In this document: one piece after another, positions 24,161 to 34,445 of the stretch
Position numbering within the stretch: the stretch's first letter is position 1
Layout: every line of letters begins with the position of its first letter
NCBI GenBank assembly: GCA_019722365.1
Contig: JADFUC010000606.1
Span: forward strand, 1-64,000
Direction of reading: 5' to 3'
DNA length: 64,000 nt
Origin: Lithospermum erythrorhizon
Taxonomy: Eukaryota; Streptophyta; Magnoliopsida; Boraginales; Boraginaceae
Notes under the pieces: model-generated
Databases searched by the model: none
What the model saw: only the letters and a program-made list of their open reading frames with translations
Told to the model about the DNA's origin: nothing
Position numbers and translations under genes: made by a program

Positions 24161-26850
24161 ATCAGTCTATCTTTGGTGTAGTATCTTTATTTGCTGAGGT
24201 ACTTAGAGCTGGAGACGCTCGCGGCCGCCTTGTTGTGGTCGATTAACAACTTCTTCATACATGTAGCATGAAGCTTCGAAGCTAAATATAAGAGTTATCA
24301 GAGTAACTTCTCCATGATTTTTGTCCCGATGTCCTTATTTATTTTTTAAGCATAATAGTCACATGATTTACACCCACCTTTGTCTCCTGAAGGGATATGC
24401 CCTTGATCCGCCAAAACCATAACTTTCTTTGAAGGTGAAACACTTTTCTATGGGATGACCAAGGAAGCTGCAGATACCCAATAGTTTGGCTCAAGGTTTA
24501 TTGGCAATTGAGGTCTAGATCTCGAAACCTATGAGCTTTCATTTAGCATATTTTTGGACAGGAGTTAAAGAACGATATTCTTGGCTTGCATCTCTTCAGT
24601 TGGGACTAATCCTGCCCATATTTGGTATCTCCAGTTCTTTGTTTTGAATAAGGACCTTTGTTGAGGTGGAAGTCAGACATATACACTTTAGCATGGCCTC
24701 TTTGAGAACCGCATTCCTTCAGACGGCATTGTAAAAGCATGGATGTTGATGTACTGCATTCTTCCTCAGTTAAATATAGTCAACCCAGCCAGTGGGCTCC
24801 GTGATAGTCATCAAGGTCCAAGGAAGCATCTAAAGATGTATTGCAGGTCCTAGCATGCCTTTGAATGCACATTATTAATGACTGCTGGTGTAAGGAATAT
24901 ATAATCTATTACAGCTTCAATGTATCAACTACATAATTTTACTTTGGGCAAATCAACCAATGTATGGTGATTAGTAATCATGAAATACAGTCAATTTTGT
25001 ATAAAGTCTTAAAATCTTAACTCAACATGTGACAAGAATGACTATCACAACCATAACAATGACTATCTATGTTCTCAAATGATTGATCGAACAAATTTAA
25101 TACACTAGAAGCAATGATCAACATGACCTTTAACTTATAATAAATTTATTCTGAAGCGCACGACCGCACGTGACAATAGTTAAACTACTAATAAAGACAA
25201 CAAACTTTTAGACATTCATTAATAATATTGTAAAAATAAAATTATAATTTCATGTCATCTTTAAATAAAAAATATTTATAAGCTCCTAAAAAATAACGTA
25301 TATAATCAATCAAAATTAGAGTAATAATACTATTTCTCTTAAAGATGAAAATTATTAGTACGCTTTAAGAGTAGGTGCCTTGGGACAGAGGAGAACATAC
25401 AACAACCACTTAGAAGAAGTAACGATAAACTTTTTGGGAAAAGTGGTTCAACAGTAAAATCAATCCTACTTAATCAACAAAGTAAATCAACGAAGGCAAC
25501 TAACCACGAATCAATAGGCGAACGAAATTTATATGAAGGGCGAATTAATATTATATAAATAAAGAAATATACAAAAATTAGAGGGCCGAATAACCTAATT
25601 TTTGAATAATGAATGATAAAATTATATTTTTAATAGTGGCACTTCAAATTAGAAATGACAATTGCCTCCATACTCTAATTCTCTGCATCGATTATTATAT
25701 ACCTTTATATACCTAAGGAGTAATTTATTACACATTAGTATTCATCCCTTTCCACTTCATAGAAGAAAGAAATTGTCATAGTTCACATGGGAAAGTAGAC
25801 AAAATAAGCATTCTTTCTGATAAATCCAAAACAAATTTTCGCTAAACAATTTATGGCAGAGTTGAGGATGTCCCCATTCCTTACCCACATAAGATCTAAT
25901 ATTTTGATTTTGATAAATCAACATCTCCAAACATTCTAGTTTTTGATTTTGTTTCCACTCTTAGTTTTTGATCTAATATTCTTAAACATTCAAGAATATT
26001 TTGATCTAATATTTTAGTTTTTCTACGTTCTTAATAAAATACCTCACAAGTTTATGAATACTTGGACAAACTACTCTTCTTTTATAGAGTGTGACTTCGA
26101 CGATAAAAACGTGATTAAGTTTTAACAAGTACAATTTGCTTCCGTCTCTTTCTATATTTGTAGGTTCGTGTATTCAATTTAATCCTATATATATTCTTGT
26201 AAAAACATTATTTTAAAGATATATAAGACATATTTTATAGGTATCATGTGTATTATAAAGTATTAATTATCAAATGTGACAATCTTGTACTCTAATGTAC
26301 CCAAGACTTTGGAGTTGAATACTAGATTACTTATCAATTAATATATACATATTTTTGATTGTTCAACTGAAGCACTACGAACACTTACAGGTCTGCCCGA
26401 TCGTCTCAATTTAATTGATCATTTAACAAAAAAATTATTTCATTATAATCGAGATCGCTTATTTATTAATAATGATCTTTGCTTTGAGCATTAAATCTTC
26501 TTTATCTCCTAAAACTATTATTTTCTTACAGATTTTTCTCTAATTGAAATAGTAAAATCAATTATTATTTTAATAATGTATTTTGAGTTAGATGATTAAT
26601 TAAATTGAGACATAGAAAATATAGAATAACAGTGATGATACAATATAGTCTTAATGATAAAATATCATCAAATTAGATCCCAACAATTCAAATTTGAATT
26701 TCACATTCATGATTATAAATTGTACTTTAACCTCTCATTAAAATTTCTTTGCAATATCCAAACTTGTTGAATCTTGCCTAATAAGATTTACTTGGCTTGC
26801 GTGATTTACACGCTATCGCTAAATGGCATCTACAAGGTACATACTGAAGC
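24161..26850. other. Gene-poor AT-rich DNA
   Basis: About 2.7 kb with no recognisable coding, RNA or LTR signature on either strand. 25930-26040 repeats 'gatctaatattttgattttt' fragments several times. Probably old decayed repeats. Confidence 0.5.
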
Positions 26851-26856
26851 TAAGTT

Positions 26857-26982
26857 ATACACACACCCAAATAGTGTTATTTGGTGAAATTCACTATTGC
26901 CCCCTATTTGCAAGTATAAGAAGTAGAAGCTCATTAAGGCAAATACTATTTCACTAAAAAGTTACTATTCTGTGTGTGTATA
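26857..26982. mobile_element. Small MITE-like foldback element (about 126 bp)
   Basis: Terminal inverted repeats: left TATACACACACCCAAATAGT... and the complement of the right end TATACACACACAGAATAGTAAC. Similarity continues inward (GTGAAAT...TATTTGCC), giving about 45-bp arms around a short 'gtataagaagtagaagctc' loop. No coding capacity. Target duplication and superfamily were not determined. Confidence 0.65.
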
Positions 26983-26989
26983 GTGTTGC

Positions 26990-27600
26990 CCTCAACCAGC
27001 ATACTGCTCCAACGTTCTATTTGCCTGCTCGGTTTGAAATAAATTAGAACCTAAACCTATTTCATCGGTGTTCTTTCTTAAAGGTCGAACCTAAATCGTC
27101 TGTCCATTGTTCCAATCCCATCGGTTCCGTTTGGTTTCGTTAAATTTCTGTTTTGAGACATTTTTGAGTTATATCGCCTGGAACTCAAAATTAACCTAAA
27201 CTAGATTTCTTCTAACCTTTGTACTAATGAACCTTTTAAGATTAATTATACAATCCACATACACATTCAATAACAATACCACTATTTTTACATCTTTATA
27301 TTCTATATTGTTTTAGAAAGATTTATATATATTTTATTTCATTATATCAATAAATGAACAAAGTTAACTAAATTTCCTTCTAAATGTACATGCAAATACT
27401 ACAAAATCTTGAATAATAAATAAAATTGAAAAATCTACAAAAATTTAGAATCGGTTCAAGTTCGGTTATTTCAAATACCAACTCAAATTAGTTCGGTTCC
27501 CTTCGACGAACTCCAATTGTCTGCTTCGACGATTCCAAAATTTCTGTTATTTATTCGATTCGATCGGTTCTGTCGATTAGATTATTTGGCACCTAAGAGC
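26990..27600. other. AT-rich DNA with scattered CGGTT/AACCG motifs
   Basis: 27025-27160 and 27440-27580 are enriched in 'cggtt', 'ttcgatt' and 'gttcggtt' words facing a more AT-rich centre. Plant non-autonomous elements often have such ends, but arms could not be aligned with confidence. No gene. Confidence 0.35.
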
Positions 27601-28124
27601 AAAGAACTTGTCCTTACAAAATTTTAGTATCCAACTTGTTTAAGAGAGATTGATACATAAAAAAGAGAAAACATACAGAAAGAGAGAGAAGCCACTTTAC
27701 CCCCTTTTTTATGTTGTACGCATCCATGGCATAGAGAAGACATAACACTCCATCAAAAACTAACAAAATTCTATAGCCACAAATATCAAAAATAGCCACC
27801 AGTTTTTGAGCTGTTATTGCACATAAGAACATAACCAAGTTGTACATGCAACTCCTCTTGCTTGATTGTTGACATCAACAAAAAAATATGATTGTTACTC
27901 TACCCTTTTTGTTCATTTCTATGTTTATGTATTTTGGGACACAATTTGGGAGGTTCAATATTATTGGTGCAAGATAAAATACTAGAAAATGATTATGTAA
28001 AAAAAAAAAAAACTGATATTTAGTATACCCTTGTTGTTGATTTCTGTGTTTATCTTTTTCTAGGACACATTTTTGGAGGTTCAGTTGTATTGGTGAAGTA
28101 CCAAGTATATGTGTGTTGTTTTAG
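27601..28124 (+). promoter_or_regulatory. Upstream / 5'-leader region of the GRAS gene
   Basis: About 520 bp before the conserved MK-x-IPLPF start codon. It holds an 80-bp direct duplication (27901-27972 and 28026-28097). The second copy contains TTTTTCTAG followed by GACACAT, which would serve as a 3' splice site for a leader intron. No TATA box could be chosen with confidence, and the transcription start is unknown. Confidence 0.4.
27901..28097 (+). repeat. 80-bp direct duplication in the GRAS gene leader
   Basis: Both copies read taccctt-gtt-atttct(a/g)tgtttat, then ggacacattt, ggaggttca and attggtg, 125 bp apart, separated by a 12-A run at 27999-28012. They differ at the putative acceptor: the first has 'tattttgggac', the second 'tttttctaggac'. 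Confidence 0.75.
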
Positions 28125-28211
28125 ATGAAGAGCATACCCTTACCCTTTGATTCTGAAGGGAAGGGGTTGTTCATTTCAGATTTTGATGTGAGGAGAAAAA
28201 AATCGGAATAA
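28125..28211 (+). other. Conserved HAM/SCL6 N-terminal segment, out of frame with the main ORF
   Basis: ATG at 28125 opens 28 codons beginning MKSIPLPFDSEGKG, then a stop at 28209. The family of miR171-targeted GRAS proteins starts with M(K/R)xMPLPF...GKG, so this is almost certainly the authentic translation start. It is in a different frame from the 28339-30228 ORF. An in-frame join is possible by removing a 160-bp intron, donor GAT|GTGAGG at 28188 and acceptor GGCGGAG|GT at 28347, or a 169-bp one from 28169 to 28337 (CTAG|TG). The alternative is a decayed or mis-assembled coding stretch. Confidence 0.75.
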
Positions 28212-28338
28212 TTTGGCATTTTATAAACTATTGTCTTTATTGAATAATATTGTAAACTTTGATTTAGTTTCTTGAATTACGGATCAAGATTTTGCAACAT
28301 TTATTAGTGGTGGTGGGGTTTGAATTGACATTGCTAGT

Positions 28339-30228
28339 GTGGCGGAGGTTTCAGGAAACCCATCCTCAAAATGGCACCAAGATACAACTCCCACATCGAA
28401 AACTTTGAATGTGGGAGTTGAATCTGAGCTGCAACCAATGCCTCCCTCCCTTGACTCCCCGGGTTCGGGGGGAGGAGATAAATGTGCAATTGAGGAATGG
28501 GAGAGTGTGTTATCCGGGTCAGTTTCTGCGTCACCTAGTCAAGAACATTATTGGATGATGGGTGATGTCGAAGACCCAACAATTAATAGTTTGCATAAGG
28601 TTATGCAGACAGGTGGTGTCTCAGATTTTGAGTTCAATATGGAGTTTGGCAATGTGGATCAAGGATTTGGGACAGACCCAAGTGGCCTAATTGCCTCTAC
28701 TAGTGCTCATGTTCTTCCTACAATTAATCCTCCAAATTTTCCTAGTCCTAATTTCAAGATTGGGATGTTTCCTTCATTGCCTAACAATTTGGGTCCTATT
28801 GGTCTTGGTAATCAGATGCAGCCCCCATTTGTTCCCCAATTCATGATGAACCCACATCAGTCACAACAGGGGCAAAATCCTTCGTTTTTCTTGCCAGTGC
28901 CATTTGCACCACAGGATCAGAATATTGAGATACCCCCTCAGGCGAAAAGGCATAATCTTGGTCTAATTGGAGGCCTGGAAAAAGAGGTGTTGATTGGAAC
29001 GCAGCATCAACAGCAAGGGGTGTCTCAGGGGTTCCCTCAACACCTTCAGATGAGGCCGGTCATTGGGGTGAAACCGAATGATGCAATGGGACAGAGCTTT
29101 CAGCAGAAACAACAGCAGCAGCAGCAACAGCAACAAGCTATAATAGATCAGTTATTCAAGGCTGCTGAGTCAATCCAGGCAGGAAATCTAGTACTCGCGC
29201 AAGAGATATTGGCGCGGCTCAATCAACAGCTCTCTCCCATTGGTAAGCCTTTCTATAGGGCTTCTTTTTATTTCAAGGAGGCATTGCAATTGCTTCTGCA
29301 TAATAACAATAGTGTGAACCCTTCTTCTGTTCACTCTTCTCCCTTTGGTCTTGTTTTTAAGATTGGTGCATACAAATCTTTGTCTGAAATATCACCTGTA
29401 TTACAATTTGCTAATTTTACTGGAAACCAAGCCATTCTTGAGGAATTAGAAGGATTCGAGAGGATTCATGTTATGGACTTTGACATTGGATATGGTGGGC
29501 AATGGGCTTCATTTATGCAAGAGCTTTCATTAAGAAGTGGAGGTGCTCCATCTTTGAAAATAACAGCTTTTGCATCTCCCTCAACTCATGATCAGTTAGA
29601 ACTCGGCCTTGTTCGGGAAAATTTAATCCAGTTTGCCAGTGAAATCAATATGTTGCTCGAATTTGACATAATGAATATTGATTCACTAAACTCCAGGTCA
29701 TGGCCTCTACCACATCACGTTACTGAAAATGAGGCAGTTGCTGTAAATTTGCCTGTTTCTTCATTTTCCAATAACCATCTACCTCTATCTTTGGTCCTCC
29801 AGTTTGTCAAGCGGCTGTCACCAAAAATTGTAGTTTCTTTGGACAGAGGTTGTGATAGGACTGACCTTCCATTTCCAAACCATGTAATTCATGCTCTTCA
29901 GTCGTACTGCAATCTGCTTGAGTCGCTTGATGCTGTGAATGCTAATCCAGATGCTTTGCAAAAGATTGAGAGGTTCTTAACCCAACCAGGGATTGAGAAA
30001 ATTGTACTGGGTCGGTATGGTTTTCCTGAAAAGACACAGCACTGGAGGACTCACTTTTTATCATCTGGATTTTCCCCCTTAACTTTCAGCAATGTAACAG
30101 AAACGCAGGCTGAGTGTGTTGTAAAGAGAACACCTGTTCGAGGATTCCATGTGGAGAAGAGTCAGTCATCTCTTGTTCTATGCTGGCAGCAGAAGGAACT
30201 GATATCCGCTTCTGCTTGGAGGTCCTGA
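28339..30228 (+). CDS. GRAS-family transcription regulator, HAIRY MERISTEM / SCL6-like, miR171 target
   Basis: Nuclear GRAS regulator of the HAM (SCL6/SCL22/SCL27) group. Known members keep shoot meristem cells undifferentiated, partly by binding WUSCHEL-type factors. The frame is unbroken to the TGA at 30226. Codon 1 is GTG and an in-frame stop lies at 28321, so the true start is elsewhere: either spliced from 28125, or the internal ATG at 28438 (codon 34). Visible parts, in codons from 28339: group-specific SSKW, EEWESVL and MGDVEDP motifs (about 9-80); a polyglutamine stretch near 255-266; the GRAS domain from about 267 with leucine-rich I (DQLFKAAESIQAGN), miR171-coded ILARLNQ (290-296), a VHIID-equivalent HVMDFDIGYGGQW (about 377-389), leucine-rich II, PFYRE-like and a SAW motif ending ISASAWRS. 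629 codons plus the missing N-terminus fits the family (about 600-800). Intronless over the GRAS domain, as usual. Confidence 0.95.
   Translation: MAEVSGNPSSKWHQDTTPTSKTLNVGVESELQPMPPSLDSPGSGGGDKCAIEEWESVLSGSVSASPSQEHYWMMGDVEDPTINSLHKVMQTGGVSDFEFNMEFGNVDQGFGTDPSGLIASTSAHVLPTINPPNFPSPNFKIGMFPSLPNNLGPIGLGNQMQPPFVPQFMMNPHQSQQGQNPSFFLPVPFAPQDQNIEIPPQAKRHNLGLIGGLEKEVLIGTQHQQQGVSQGFPQHLQMRPVIGVKPNDAMGQSFQQKQQQQQQQQQAIIDQLFKAAESIQAGNLVLAQEILARLNQQLSPIGKPFYRASFYFKEALQLLLHNNNSVNPSSVHSSPFGLVFKIGAYKSLSEISPVLQFANFTGNQAILEELEGFERIHVMDFDIGYGGQWASFMQELSLRSGGAPSLKITAFASPSTHDQLELGLVRENLIQFASEINMLLEFDIMNIDSLNSRSWPLPHHVTENEAVAVNLPVSSFSNNHLPLSLVLQFVKRLSPKIVVSLDRGCDRTDLPFPNHVIHALQSYCNLLESLDAVNANPDALQKIERFLTQPGIEKIVLGRYGFPEKTQHWRTHFLSSGFSPLTFSNVTETQAECVVKRTPVRGFHVEKSQSSLVLCWQQKELISASAWRS
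29101..29136 (+). repeat. CAG/CAA polyglutamine tract in the GRAS gene
   Basis: Twelve consecutive codons, eleven of them Gln (CAG/CAA mixed) and one Lys, just before the GRAS domain. Glutamine runs at this place are common in HAM proteins. The mixed codons suggest it is not a freshly expanded pure repeat. Confidence 0.9.
29205..29225 (+). promoter_or_regulatory. miR171 target site
   Basis: A 21-nt site starting GATATTGGCGCGG and ending CTCAATCA is fully complementary to canonical miR171 (UGAUUGAGCCGCGCC...). It lies in the coding sequence for ILARLNQ, where all miR171-regulated HAM genes carry it. Cleavage in mid-site is the known mode of control for this family; that it happens here is inferred from perfect pairing. 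Confidence 0.97.
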
Positions 30229-31370
30229 ATCAAAGATCATTAAATCATCTTTAAACTCAAAGGTGCCTAATAATTCACAACTCAGCTTTTAGTCCCTGAA
30301 CTGTGAAATTTTCTTCATCGTGATTCTTGTTTATCAATTGTTAACGTCTAGGATTTGTTCCCGGATCATGAGGGAACCAAACATTTCGATTAAGGGATGT
30401 AGTATATTTCTCTTAATTTATGCGACTTCATGAAACTTGGTACATTATTGTTATACTGCTCCCTTATCTCGATACCTCTGGTGTAATTATATTTGTAGTT
30501 AGTTATTGTACCCTTGGGGATAATCAAAAAATGAAAGGAAATTAACTTATCCTTAAATCTCGTCATTTTATATATTTCAAATATCTTATCTATCATTGAT
30601 CCTCAATTTATCTTGTTATTGGATATTAGTAGATATGCAGATGTGTGCCAACAGTTCAACAATGAAAAGTCTTGTTCGTTCGTAGTATGTTAACTCTTTC
30701 TGTGATCAAACTATATATGGTGATGGTCCAATAGTTTCCTTAAGCTACTTCATGTATTCTTGAAGTTGGGATCATGTCTCTCTTTTCTACAATGTTTAAT
30801 GAATTGCCATTAATTGTAACCTTGTACCTCCCTCCCGGTTCGCCAGAAAGGTATTTCGAAAACCTTACCTAAGGGTTTGCAGGTTGACATCCTATTTTGT
30901 TTCCATTCTTACAAATTTGGCAACTAAGAGGAGTCCCTCTATTGTCTATTCGATCTAGACTTTTGTCGAACAGCCTTTATCAAATACCCCCTTTCAGGCA
31001 ATACAGTTCTCTGTTGAAATATTATCTCCCAACTTCATCAGATGTCATTTTCTTGGACAGCATGCACCTGACCTGATTGCTTTTTTTAATTGGAAATAAA
31101 ACATTGATACTATATAACGCCCATGAGTTATTGTGCATAAGCCAAAAGCTTATGGTCTTAGGAGTAATGTTTGCATTGTTCGTGAACGATATTTGTATTA
31201 TTAATAATCAATAATATTGCACTATTGAATGAGTAGCCTATAGAAAGTACTTGAGAGTAATGTTAGAGCGAGTAGCCTAAATAATACTACGTATTTACAT
31301 TAATCTTGAGTAATGTTAAAAGCTTGACTAATATGTTACTCATGAAAATCCTTGGGTGTTGATTGCGAGC
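30229..31370 (+). other. 3' flank of the GRAS gene, no further gene
   Basis: AT-rich, containing the 3' untranslated region, whose end cannot be placed. An AATAAA-like hexamer occurs near 31093. No other gene recognised. Confidence 0.5.
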
Positions 31371-31575
31371 ATTTAAATACTCTTCCGAAACTTTGTGTGG
31401 ATATTTTTGTTTGTATTGTATAATGCGGTAAGCCTTATCGTGAAAATTCATTTGAGCTTCTTTCGGGTGATATATTTTTTTATAAGATATTATATGAAAT
31501 AAATATTTAAGGTCGAAGTTGAAAATGAAACGAAAAATTTAAAAGAAAGTCAGACGTCTTTGATGGATGGAAAGG
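31371..31575. mobile_element. Stowaway-like MITE (family copy 1)
   Basis: Starts near 'aatactcttccg' and ends 'gatggatggaaaggta'. The core 'ttctttcgggtgatatatttttt' recurs at 34333-34357 and, more diverged, in the clear Stowaway at 45697. Terminal repeats are eroded. Confidence 0.5.
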
Positions 31576-34210
31576 TAGCTAATTAATGTGCATACTAAAC
31601 CCCTGAGCAATATGTATCGTAGTTATGTGTTATATGTACCGTGCATAAGGATTTGGTCTTATATTCCATAACCATACGACATATATAAAATAATATTGTC
31701 TTGAGTTTATATAGGTAATATCTCCATCTAAATGACTCCAATCTAGAATTCGAAGTGTTTTTCTTGTATTCTTGTGTATTGTTCACATACGAGTAACAGA
31801 GTAAACAAAACAAAGGCGAAAGTTAAATGGCACGATATGAAATAGATTTCTTTGGAGGCAGTTGGTAGGCCGATTGTCGATATAACTTTGGATTGACGGT
31901 ATAAATGCGGCAGAAAGGAAAAAGAAATAAATTGTGCGGTAAAAAAAACAAAAGATGGTAGCACGGGTTAGGTGTCGATGCTTTGGAGTGGGGCGGGTGA
32001 AGGATTTTCTTGTGATATTGAGATATTATAAATAAGGACTTTGCTCTACGTCGAGATAACATTACACTCCCGAACTAGTAAGCTTGATGCAGGCTCGCGA
32101 AAACTACATCACTTATGGCTTCGGTGTTCTGATGAAAAACTTCTGATGATTGATTATAACGTAGTGTCATGTGTCGATGGGTAAGTTAAGTTTAGATAAT
32201 TCTTACAACACAAAAATAGCCTCTTCTAAGAGAAACTCTTGATGATCATTTCACAAAATCTGAGAATACTCTTTATGAATAATAATGCGTGAGGCCTGAC
32301 ACGATTCTTGTCTTTGAGGTCTTTAAAATGGTGTGAATGCGCGTTAGAGTTTCGTCATTCCAAAAAAGGTAAGGTAGTTGTTTGGAAGCAGACACCTTTC
32401 CTTATTGCGTGGTAACAACAAGCTTCCGTTGTTTCTTCATATCTTGCGGCAAACTGATACCATGGCTTTAATAGGGCGAAAATATCGCGCGAGTTAAACC
32501 ATTCATGAGCCGTCCTTCCCATTTGTTATTAAGCAGTTGGTTTGTATTCATCCTTCTTCGGTTTTCTTTGCTCAGCAAAAATAAATAGTCAGCAAAAATA
32601 AACAAGGACTAAAGAGTATCAAAGTCCTTTGGTTTCGGTGTTGTAGATGAGAAATATTGGATGTTTGGTCTTAATTCCATTTAGTATATAGATAAATGAA
32701 TCTCAAAATTTATAATTATGTCCAAGTTGAGAATTTTTTAGTTCAAATTTTTGTTTTTGAGTGGTGGGTGCTTCTGATGACAACGTTTCTAAGTTTGTCA
32801 GAATTGATTTTTCATAATCAACCCATCACTTTGATTATGCATGGCATTTCTTGTTTTATACAACATCGATTTGCAAATCTCTTGCAATAATTATAAATAA
32901 TGACCTGTCTTAATCCTATAATTAGTCCTTTTCTAATCAAGCACATGAGTTTCTTAAACTGGACCCCTACATGCTCAGTTTTATAAAGGAGGTTAAATAT
33001 AATAAAATTATCAAATTTCTGACAACTACACTAGGATTACTTGACGTTTTCGAAACTATTATATATTGGTTTCTGTGGAGGTATGATATCTCCGTTAATT
33101 GGATTGAGAAAAATATCAATAAATATTACTCTAAGATCAATGATTTATACATTCAAATGAATCATGATGATATTTTATTTATATAGTGTTAAATTCAGTG
33201 AAAAATAATAAATGAATAGAGTGTTATCTATCTATATCTATATTCACGCATCTCACATTTATAAAAGTATGAGTTATGTTTCTTTCAGTTTTACTACGTT
33301 ATTAATTCTTAAATTCTGATTCGTAATGAAAATGATACTAATAATAAAATTAATATATCTTATAAAAAGATATTAATTTATTTACTACCAAAAATAAGTA
33401 AAAATATAGTCACCATGCTGTCAGAATCTACAAAATATTAAATATAATATAATTATATATTAATATCATCACGAGTCTATTGTTTGTCTTCAACATGATA
33501 GCAGCAGAGACAAATAGTATCATACAAAATCCATAGTTAAGCGGAACATAGTCAAATAATTATTCTTGAGCTCTGTGACGTCTACATATTAGTGCAATGT
33601 ATCGTTATTATTGTTTTCAAATAAGTCTTTATTAGTACACTCGTACTAATAGTTTTTGTCTGAAAATTATTCAATTATAGATGAAAAATAATTTTTCAAT
33701 CCAACAAATTACTATTGGAATTTATATCCAACAATTATTTAGCTATATAATTCAACCATTGAAATTAAAAAGTGTCGAAGATACATATCCCAATATTCAT
33801 AAATTCACGATAGATTATCAATGTTTAAATTTGAATGTTTGGCAGGTTAAATTAAATTCAATTTTTTTTTTGTAAAAATATTTGGTGAAAATTATCAAAA
33901 ATAATATTTTTCAATATACTTTAATAATGGATAATTTAGAATTTTATTCAAATTAAAATTATACTTATTGATGAAAGGATAAAAGTTTCTCAATTTTGAG
34001 CACTTTAATCAAGCATGCCAATCATTTTGTATGGAGGAAGTAAGAGATTTGGATAGTTTATTTCAAAAAATTAATTTTTTTATTATTATTATATATATAA
34101 CATGTTAGTTTTTACCTTAAATAAAAAATTTTTTAGTTATAAACTTTAAAGACATTAATTAATTAGAGTTGAATTCAATATATGAAAGGAAATTAAAAAA
34201 GTTCAATCTT
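31576..34210. other. AT-rich intergenic DNA, no gene
   Basis: No recognisable coding, RNA or retroelement sequence. Small frames of up to 79 codons lack any domain, cluster in pyrimidine-rich sequence (31743-32062, minus) and are judged incidental. Confidence 0.5.
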
Positions 34211-34445
34211 CACTATTTAATACTTATAGGATTAAAATTATTGACTTTTGACTTTTAACTTTTAATTGTTGAGCTTTGTGTAAATATTTTTGTTTGTCTT
34301 AGTAATTTATGAAAAATTATATCAATAAAAAATAAATTTCAAATTCTTTCGGGTGATATATTTTTTATTGAGTATTATATAACACAAGCCAAAATATTGT
34401 GTCAGATATTAAAACAATGATCTTTTAGGAATGGAGAAAGTATTG
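34211..34445. mobile_element. Stowaway-like MITE (family copy 2)
   Basis: Contains 'ttgacttttgactttta' on the left, the shared core 'ttctttcgggtgatatattttt' and a right end 'ggaatggagaaagta' resembling the complement of TACTCCCTCC. Left boundary uncertain. Confidence 0.5.

Noticed and set aside
28334..28534. 66-codon minus frame over the GRAS gene start
   Set aside because: Antisense shadow of the GRAS coding sequence.
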